Assembly (NCBI RefSeq): GCF_010093045.1
Contig: NZ_CP048115.1
Span: 4,278,001-4,342,000 of the forward strand
Direction of reading: 5' to 3'
Length of the DNA stretch: 64,000 nt
From: Mucilaginibacter sp. 14171R-50
Lineage (GTDB): Bacteria; Bacteroidota; Bacteroidia; Sphingobacteriales; Sphingobacteriaceae
A model generated the notes under the pieces. It did no database searches, had not been told where the DNA came from, and saw only the letters and a program-made list of their open reading frames with translations. Shown piece after piece: positions 58,662 to 64,000 of this stretch; within the stretch, counting starts at the first letter, position 1; every line of letters begins with the position of its first letter. Both the position numbers and the translations under genes were made by a program.

Positions 58662-59822
58662 ATGGCTAAGAGAGATTATTACGATGTGCTTGGTGTAAGT
58701 AAAGGCGCAGATGCTGATGAGATAAAAAAAGCATATCGTAAAATGGCTATCAAATATCACCCGGATAAAAATCAGGGTGATAAACAGGCGGAAGAAAAAT
58801 TTAAGGAAGCTGCCGAAGCCTACGAGGTGTTAAGCAATCCCGAAAAACGCCAGCGCTACAACCAGTTTGGCCATGCGGCGAACGCAGGTTCGGCAAATGG
58901 TGGCTATGGTGGCGGCAGCATGAATATGGACGACATATTCAGCCAGTTTGGCGATATATTTGGCGGCGGCAGCCCGTTCGAAGGTTTCTTTGGCGGTGGT
59001 GGCGGCCGGCAGGGCGGTGGCCGCAGGGTAGCACGCGGCAGTAACCTGCGCATCAAGGTAAGGTTATCGCTGGAAGAAATTGCCAACGGCGCCGAAAAGA
59101 AGATAAAGGTAAACAAGCAGATACTTTGTAAAACCTGCGATGGTACGGGCGCTAAAGATAAAGCGTCTTTCTCCACCTGTAAAACCTGCGGCGGCGCGGG
59201 CTCGGTTCGTAGGGTAACCAACACTATTTTGGGCCAGATGCAAACCACCAGCACCTGCCCTACCTGTAACGGCGAAGGATCGACCATTACCGCTAAATGT
59301 AATGTTTGCCATGGCGACGGCGTTGTGCGCGGCGAAGAAACCATTACCATAAACGTACCTGCCGGTGTGAGCGAAGGAATGCAATTGAGCATGAGCGGCA
59401 AGGGTAACGCTGCCCCGCGTGGCGGTGTACCGGGCGACCTGATCATCCTGATAGAAGAGATACCGCACGAAACCTTAAAACGCGATGGCAACAACGTCAT
59501 CTACGATCTGCATATCAACTTTGTAGATGCAGCCTTAGGTACCAGCATTGAAGTACCAACTATTGACGGCAAGGCGAAAATAAAGATAGACCCCGGAACC
59601 CAGGGCGGCAAAATACTGCGCCTGAAAGGCAAGGGCGTACCCGAGGTAAACTCGTATCACCGCGGCGACCAACTGGTGCACGTAAACATCTGGACACCGA
59701 AGGCGTTAAGCCGCGAAGAACGCGAAGCCCTGGAAAAATTACAGAGCTCGCCAAATTTTAAACCAAACCCCGGCAAAAACGAAAAAAGCTTTTTTGAACG
59801 CATGAAGGAGTATTTTGAGTAG
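58662..59822 (+). CDS. dnaJ: chaperone protein DnaJ
   Basis: A 386-aa full-length class A J protein. The J domain has KYHPDKNQGD, with the HPD tripeptide. A Gly/Phe-rich linker follows (about 75-120, GGGSPFEGFFGGGGG). The zinc domain has four CxxCxGxG repeats (CKTCDGTG, CKTCGGAG, CPTCNGEG, CNVCHGDG), followed by the substrate-binding C-terminal domains. It stimulates DnaK ATPase and delivers clients. A terminator follows at 59868. Confidence 0.96.
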   Translation: MAKRDYYDVLGVSKGADADEIKKAYRKMAIKYHPDKNQGDKQAEEKFKEAAEAYEVLSNPEKRQRYNQFGHAANAGSANGGYGGGSMNMDDIFSQFGDIFGGGSPFEGFFGGGGGRQGGGRRVARGSNLRIKVRLSLEEIANGAEKKIKVNKQILCKTCDGTGAKDKASFSTCKTCGGAGSVRRVTNTILGQMQTTSTCPTCNGEGSTITAKCNVCHGDGVVRGEETITINVPAGVSEGMQLSMSGKGNAAPRGGVPGDLIILIEEIPHETLKRDGNNVIYDLHINFVDAALGTSIEVPTIDGKAKIKIDPGTQGGKILRLKGKGVPEVNSYHRGDQLVHVNIWTPKALSREEREALEKLQSSPNFKPNPGKNEKSFFERMKEYFE

Positions 59823-60132
59823 ATAGTCCGGAAGTCGGGTAAGACCGAAAGTCCGAAAGCGTATAACAAAGCCCGGTATCGTTATGATGCCGGGCTTTTG
59901 TTTTATAGAACTTTATATCTTAAACGCAAACACGATAGCCTGGCTAAAATTGGGATTATTATTTAGCCGGAAGTTGGATGCCAGTACTGCAAATATGTAT
60001 ATTCAATAACCGTCATTAAAAAATTCCGGGAATTGGTTTTAACATTTACAGCGCTAAGCGATATAAAAAAACATTGTTTGTAACAATGCCTGCCCGCTAT
60101 TATCTAAATTAGCGTAAACAAAAACCCTGATA
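59823..60132. other. 310-bp intergenic region after dnaJ
   Basis: No gene is seen. It begins with a one-sided word repeat (AGTCCGGAAGTCGGG...AAGTCCGAAAG), then the dnaJ terminator, then about 230 bp of AT-rich sequence containing a small hairpin (CATTGTTTGTAACAATG near 60072). Confidence 0.6.
59868..59903 (+). terminator. terminator of dnaJ
   Basis: AAAGCCCGGTATC pairs with GATGCCGGGCTTT (13 bp, one wobble) around GTTAT, followed by TGTTTT. Confidence 0.88.
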
Positions 60133-61038
60133 ATGCTAAGCATTCGTAACATTGTTAAACAATACGCCGGCCACCGCGCGTTAGACGATGTGAGCCTTGA
60201 GGTTGAAAGCGGTAAAATTTTCGGCCTGCTTGGGCCAAACGGCGCCGGTAAAACCTCACTCATCCGTATCATCAATCAAATAACCGCCCCCGATTCGGGC
60301 GAGGTGTTTTTTAACGGCCAAAAGCTCGATCAATCCCATATCGGGCGTATCGGCTATTTGCCCGAAGAACGCGGCCTGTACAAAAAAATGGAGATAGGCG
60401 AGCAGATGATATACCTGGCCCGCCTTAAAGGCCTTACCCGTGCCGAGGCTACTGAAAAGCTAAAATTCTGGTTTAAAAAACTGGACATGGAAAGCTGGTG
60501 GAAGAAAAAGATAGAAGAGCTTTCAAAGGGTATGCAGCAAAAGGCCCAGTTTGTAGCAACAGTACTGCACGAGCCCGACCTGATCATACTGGACGAACCC
60601 TTTAGCGGTTTCGACCCGGTGAACGCCGAACTGATAAAAGACGAGATACTGGAACTGAACCGCAACGGCGCTACCATCCTGTTCTCTACCCACCGCATGG
60701 AGTCGGTTGAGGAGCTTTGCGATTCTATAGCGCTTATCCATAAATCGCACAAAATATTGGATGGCAGGGTTAAAGCTATACGCAATTCATACAAAAACGA
60801 AACTTACCTGGTAGAGTACACCGGCAGCAAAATTGCTTTTGATGGCGCGCAGCCATTTGAGGTATTAAACGAAACCGAAGGCGAAGACAACAGCCATATT
60901 ATCAAAATAAAGCTGAATGCCAACTCGGCCAACGATGTGCTGCAATACCTGATACCAAAAACGCGCATAAACATGCTGCAGGAAGTTATCCCGAGCATGA
61001 ACGAGATATTCATCGAAAAAGTGAACCTTATTAAATAA
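60133..61038 (+). CDS. ABC transporter ATP-binding protein (exporter, NatA-like)
   Basis: A 301-aa ATPase. Walker A is LLGPNGAGKTSLIR, the signature ELSKGMQQKAQFVA, Walker B LIILDEPFSGFDPV and the H-loop FSTHRMES. The C-terminal 80 residues are a DUF4162-like accessory domain. It starts 2 bp before the permease gene, which makes a two-gene ABC-2 exporter. The NatAB sodium exporter is the closest analogy; the substrate is not predictable. Confidence 0.9.
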   Translation: MLSIRNIVKQYAGHRALDDVSLEVESGKIFGLLGPNGAGKTSLIRIINQITAPDSGEVFFNGQKLDQSHIGRIGYLPEERGLYKKMEIGEQMIYLARLKGLTRAEATEKLKFWFKKLDMESWWKKKIEELSKGMQQKAQFVATVLHEPDLIILDEPFSGFDPVNAELIKDEILELNRNGATILFSTHRMESVEELCDSIALIHKSHKILDGRVKAIRNSYKNETYLVEYTGSKIAFDGAQPFEVLNETEGEDNSHIIKIKLNANSANDVLQYLIPKTRINMLQEVIPSMNEIFIEKVNLIK

Positions 61039-61040
61039 AA

Positions 61041-62285
61041 ATGAATAAAGTATTACTCATTATACAACGCGAGTATATTACCCGTGTGCGTAAAAAGGCC
61101 TTTATAGTAATGATGCTTGCGGTACCCCTGCTGCTGGCAGGCATGACCAAGCTTATTGCTTATGTGGCAAAGGACAGCGACCAGGTTAGCAAACCTCAAA
61201 CTATTAAAGTAATAGATGAAAGCCACCAGTTTGAAGGTAAATTAAAGAACGCCAAAAATATCCTGTTCGTACCCACAAATGAGCCTTTGGAAAAAGCTAA
61301 GGCCGGGTTAAAGGACAATGAAGACCTTTCTATATTGCTGATATCAAAGGATTACGCGCATAAGCCCGTACAGTTTCTTTCTAAAAAGAAACCTTCGTTC
61401 GCGCTTACCGGCGAGGTAGAAAATCAAATGAATAAAATAGCATCCACCAACACCATGCTGGCTAACCATATTGATACGGCCTTAATAAATAAGGCCCAAA
61501 AGAATAAGGTAAGTGTAAGCGCGATGGAGGTTACCGAAACAGGTACCAAGGATGCCGATGTAGGTACCAGCATGGGTGTAGGCATAGCGTGCGCCATCCT
61601 TATCTATATGTCGTTGTTTATATATGGCGCGCAGGTTATGCGCGGCGTTATCGAAGAAAAAACCAGCCGCATTATCGAGGTTATTATTTCGTCGGTAAAG
61701 CCGTTTCAGCTGATGCTTGGCAAAATTATCGGTGTGGGCCTGGTTGGCCTAACCCAGTTTACCGCATGGATAGTGCTATCGGTAATTGTAACAAAGGCTG
61801 CAGGGAATGGCCCCGCAGGCGGTATTATGGGCGCTTTGCAAACCTTACAGAACATACCGTTCGGTTATATATTGGGTTGCTTTTTGTTTTATTTTATATC
61901 AGGATATTTACTGTACAGCGCCCTGTTTGCAGCGGTAGGTTCGGCGGTTGACAGCGAGACCGAAACACAACAGTTTATGTTCCCAATAACATTGCCGTTG
62001 TTGTTTACTTATCTTTTAGCAGTAACTGTTTTATTCCGCGCGCCTGATAGTCCGCTGGCTGTTTGGTTATCCATGATACCATTTACCGCGCCGGTAGCCA
62101 TGATGATACGGATACCGTTTGGCGGCGTGCCCGCGTGGCAGTTAGGCCTGTCGATGTTTTTGATGGTAGCAGGCTTTTTATTCACTACTTACATAGCGGC
62201 GCGTATATATAGGGTTGGTGTGTTGATGTATGGCAAAAAAGCAAGCTATAAAGAACTGGTAAAATGGTTCTTTTATAAAGAATAA
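61041..62285 (+). CDS. ABC-2 type transporter permease (NatB-like)
   Basis: A 414-aa membrane protein with one N-terminal helix (KKAFIVMMLAVPLLLAGMTK). A large extracytoplasmic domain of about 150 residues follows, then five to six C-terminal helices (CAILIYMSLFIYGAQVM, LVGLTQFTAWIVLSVIV, FPITLPLLFTYLLAVTVLF). EEKTSRIIEVIISSVKPFQL is the conserved ABC-2 coupling segment. It pairs with the ATPase encoded 2 bp upstream. Confidence 0.9.
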   Translation: MNKVLLIIQREYITRVRKKAFIVMMLAVPLLLAGMTKLIAYVAKDSDQVSKPQTIKVIDESHQFEGKLKNAKNILFVPTNEPLEKAKAGLKDNEDLSILLISKDYAHKPVQFLSKKKPSFALTGEVENQMNKIASTNTMLANHIDTALINKAQKNKVSVSAMEVTETGTKDADVGTSMGVGIACAILIYMSLFIYGAQVMRGVIEEKTSRIIEVIISSVKPFQLMLGKIIGVGLVGLTQFTAWIVLSVIVTKAAGNGPAGGIMGALQTLQNIPFGYILGCFLFYFISGYLLYSALFAAVGSAVDSETETQQFMFPITLPLLFTYLLAVTVLFRAPDSPLAVWLSMIPFTAPVAMMIRIPFGGVPAWQLGLSMFLMVAGFLFTTYIAARIYRVGVLMYGKKASYKELVKWFFYKE

Positions 62286-62361
62286 TTGTCCTTTAACCTA
62301 TCATAATTTAAATCCCCGCCCGAGCCAAAACTTAAGCAGGGATTTTTTAATTTAGCCGCCG

Positions 62362-63291
62362 ATGGATAACAAGCGCGTTGCCGTAATGGACCTGGGCACA
62401 AACACCTTTCACCTGCTGATAGCCGAAGGCCCTGCGGATAACTTTACCACGGTTTTTAAAACCACCGAAGCGGTAAAACTTGGCGAGGGCGGCATTAATA
62501 ACGGTACCATCCGGCCCGAAGCTTTTGCCCGCGGCCTTGCAGCCATGCAGCATTTTCAGGACAAGATATTAGATCATAACGTTACAGCGGTTAAAGCCGT
62601 AGGCACTTCGGCCGTCCGAAGCGCTGCCAACGGGCAGGATTTTATAGATCAGGTTGCCGAAAAAACCGGCATACAGATCGAGCTCATCAGTGGCGAACAG
62701 GAAGCCGCTTATATTTACAAAGGCATTGATGCCAGCGGCTGCTTAAATGATGATAACGCACTTATTATGGATATTGGCGGCGGCAGCGTAGAGTTCATCA
62801 TCGCCAATACCAATGAAGTGCTATGGAAGCGAAGCTTTGAGATAGGCGCCGCCCGGCTGATGGATAAGTTCCACCAAACCGACCCGATACCCCTTGCTTC
62901 TATCAAAGAACTTACCCGCTACCTGGATGGCAAACTGATGGAGCTGTTCGCGGCAGCGTTAAAGTATAAACCCAAAATGCTTATCGGCTCATCGGGCGCG
63001 TTTGAAAGCTTCGCTGAGGTTATCGAACTGAAAAAAGGCAGGCAATTTAACCTGAACCAAACTAAGGTATATGAATTTGATACCGACGATCTTTTAGATC
63101 TGATTGAGCTTTTGATCAAATCAAGCCACTCCCTGCGCGCAAGCATGAAAGGTATCATCCCGGTAAGGGTTGATATGATCGTAGTAGCCAGTTTGCTTAC
63201 CATTTACATGATGCAAAAGCTGGGGTTAACTGATGTTACTTTATCTACCTATTCGTTAAAAGAGGGTGTGCTGGCGCAGATGCTCGGTTAA
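62362..63291 (+). CDS. Ppx/GppA family phosphatase
   Basis: A 309-aa ASKHA-fold enzyme. The phosphate-1 loop is VMDLGTNTFHLLI and phosphate-2 is IMDIGGGSVEFII, with EQEAAYIYKGI between. It has the short, two-domain form without the C-terminal helical domains of E. coli Ppx. Members hydrolyse polyphosphate or pppGpp; which one cannot be told here. Its end overlaps the convergent gene by 4 bp. Confidence 0.9.
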   Translation: MDNKRVAVMDLGTNTFHLLIAEGPADNFTTVFKTTEAVKLGEGGINNGTIRPEAFARGLAAMQHFQDKILDHNVTAVKAVGTSAVRSAANGQDFIDQVAEKTGIQIELISGEQEAAYIYKGIDASGCLNDDNALIMDIGGGSVEFIIANTNEVLWKRSFEIGAARLMDKFHQTDPIPLASIKELTRYLDGKLMELFAAALKYKPKMLIGSSGAFESFAEVIELKKGRQFNLNQTKVYEFDTDDLLDLIELLIKSSHSLRASMKGIIPVRVDMIVVASLLTIYMMQKLGLTDVTLSTYSLKEGVLAQMLG

Positions 63292-63995
63292 AATAGCCGC
63301 TTGATTTTATACCACCACCTTTTGTAAAACGGCACTTTCTTAATGATAACCACCTCTCCCATCAGCATTGGCGTCATTTTTAATGAAACGCAGCCCGATC
63401 CTTTTTTAAAATCGTTAATGCCGGTCTCCACACTTTGAAAGCCTATAAAAGAGATTGATAAAGTCTGCGCATTTGAGGGCACATTCAGGCTAAATTCTCC
63501 GTTTTCGTTTGCTTGCGTGCCGATTATTGTTCCCTTTACCTTTATTATAGCCCCTGGCACTGGCTTGTTATCATCATCGGCAAGTATTTTACCCTTTATG
63601 GTGGTATATGTTATAGTATCGCCAATAAGTGTCGCTTTAGGGCTGTTAACCGATTGCGTTACGACCACCTTACCTACCGTGCGTTGTGCCTCTGCTTTGG
63701 TTGTGGCAAAAAAGCTTGTTATTGCCGCAGCTATTGCCAACCTTTTCCATGAAAATTTCGGCCTGTGCTGTACCGCAACCATATTGTTTAAACCAGATAA
63801 CTGATAATTATCAAACCTGCCGCAAACATTATCGCGTTCGGCTAAATAGCTAACGATTTGGCTGTTGGTCATGGCGGTAAAATCGGTTACGGTTTTACTG
63901 CAATGCGCGCAGTGCCGTCCCTGTTCAACCGGTGTCATTTCGTTCCAGTTTTGGTGACAAGGCTCGGGGATAGTGATACTTTTTATAGGTTGCAT
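63288..63995 (-). CDS. membrane protein with N-terminal Cys/His zinc-ribbon-like motif and carboxypeptidase-regulatory-like domain
   Basis: A 235-aa protein, complete within the window. The N-terminal cytoplasmic part has CHQNWNEMTPVEQGRHCAHC, a probable metal site of C-H...H-C-x-H-C type, and VCGRF. One transmembrane segment follows near residues 80-100 (RLAIAAAITSFFATTKAEA). The C-terminal part is a CarboxypepD_reg-like beta sandwich (IKGKILADDDNKPVPGAIIK, GEFSLNVPSNAQTLSISFIG) outside the cytoplasm. The role is unknown. Confidence 0.8.
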   Translation of the reverse strand: MQPIKSITIPEPCHQNWNEMTPVEQGRHCAHCSKTVTDFTAMTNSQIVSYLAERDNVCGRFDNYQLSGLNNMVAVQHRPKFSWKRLAIAAAITSFFATTKAEAQRTVGKVVVTQSVNSPKATLIGDTITYTTIKGKILADDDNKPVPGAIIKVKGTIIGTQANENGEFSLNVPSNAQTLSISFIGFQSVETGINDFKKGSGCVSLKMTPMLMGEVVIIKKVPFYKRWWYKIKRLF

Positions 63996-64000
63996 AAGGT

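Noticed and set aside
58904..59500. 198-aa minus-strand frame inside dnaJ
   Set aside because: dnaJ is an unmistakable full-length gene; the antisense frame is a by-product of its codon use. The same applies to minus frames inside hisF, hisD and gltB.

Overview
The window reads as chromosomal DNA of a Bacteroidota bacterium, most likely family Sphingobacteriaceae and close to Mucilaginibacter or Pedobacter. This placement is inferred, without a database search, from three things: secreted GMC/Gfo-Idh-MocA sugar oxidoreductases with Tat signals, a his operon in the order GDCBHAFI with fused hisB and hisIE, and TAnnTTTG-type promoter sites. No tRNA, rRNA, CRISPR array, phage or classical insertion sequence was seen.

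Layout. 1-9729 (minus) is an extracytoplasmic sugar-oxidation cluster: two GMC flavoproteins with a three-cysteine Fe-S motif, two gluconate-dehydrogenase-subunit-3 proteins, two Gfo/Idh/MocA oxidoreductases, a sugar isomerase/epimerase and a TolB-like propeller. 9885-18321 holds a fatty-acid desaturase, small membrane proteins, SlyD, a DUF255 thioredoxin-domain protein and a UvrD-type helicase. 18472-22828 holds an XRE regulator, a TPR protein ending in a histidine-kinase dimerisation domain without an ATPase domain, and, divergent from it, seven tandem genes for tiny exported peptides that all end in K-x-D-[V/I]-G-T-A-D. Three of these carry the unit NKKDVGTAD in 8, 5 and 5 perfect copies. 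22906-36378 is mixed (acetyltransferase, CYTH, MG2/plug-like secreted protein, aldo/keto reductase, galactokinase, SpoU methyltransferase, giant TraB/GumN protein). 36543-42555 is gltD-gltB. 42807-45280 holds a GmhB-like phosphatase and a GT-C glycosyltransferase.

45377-53427 is a complete histidine operon with a recognisable promoter and a 20-residue leader peptide containing 7 histidines. Repeat elements occupy most of its intergenic gaps. One palindrome-ended element carrying a DUF559 nuclease-like ORF has fused in frame to hisF, and a shorter relative supplies the start of hisH; neither gene keeps its normal start codon. 53503-63995 carries a WD40 protein, an NlpC/P60 hydrolase, ferredoxin, acyl-CoA reductase, an FtsE-like ATPase, grpE-dnaJ, an ABC exporter pair, a Ppx/GppA phosphatase and a small membrane protein.

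The two most novel signals are the KKDVGTAD peptide array (21136-22828) with its divergent TPR/DHp protein, and the DUF559 element that has captured hisF. Both are interpreted from sequence alone.
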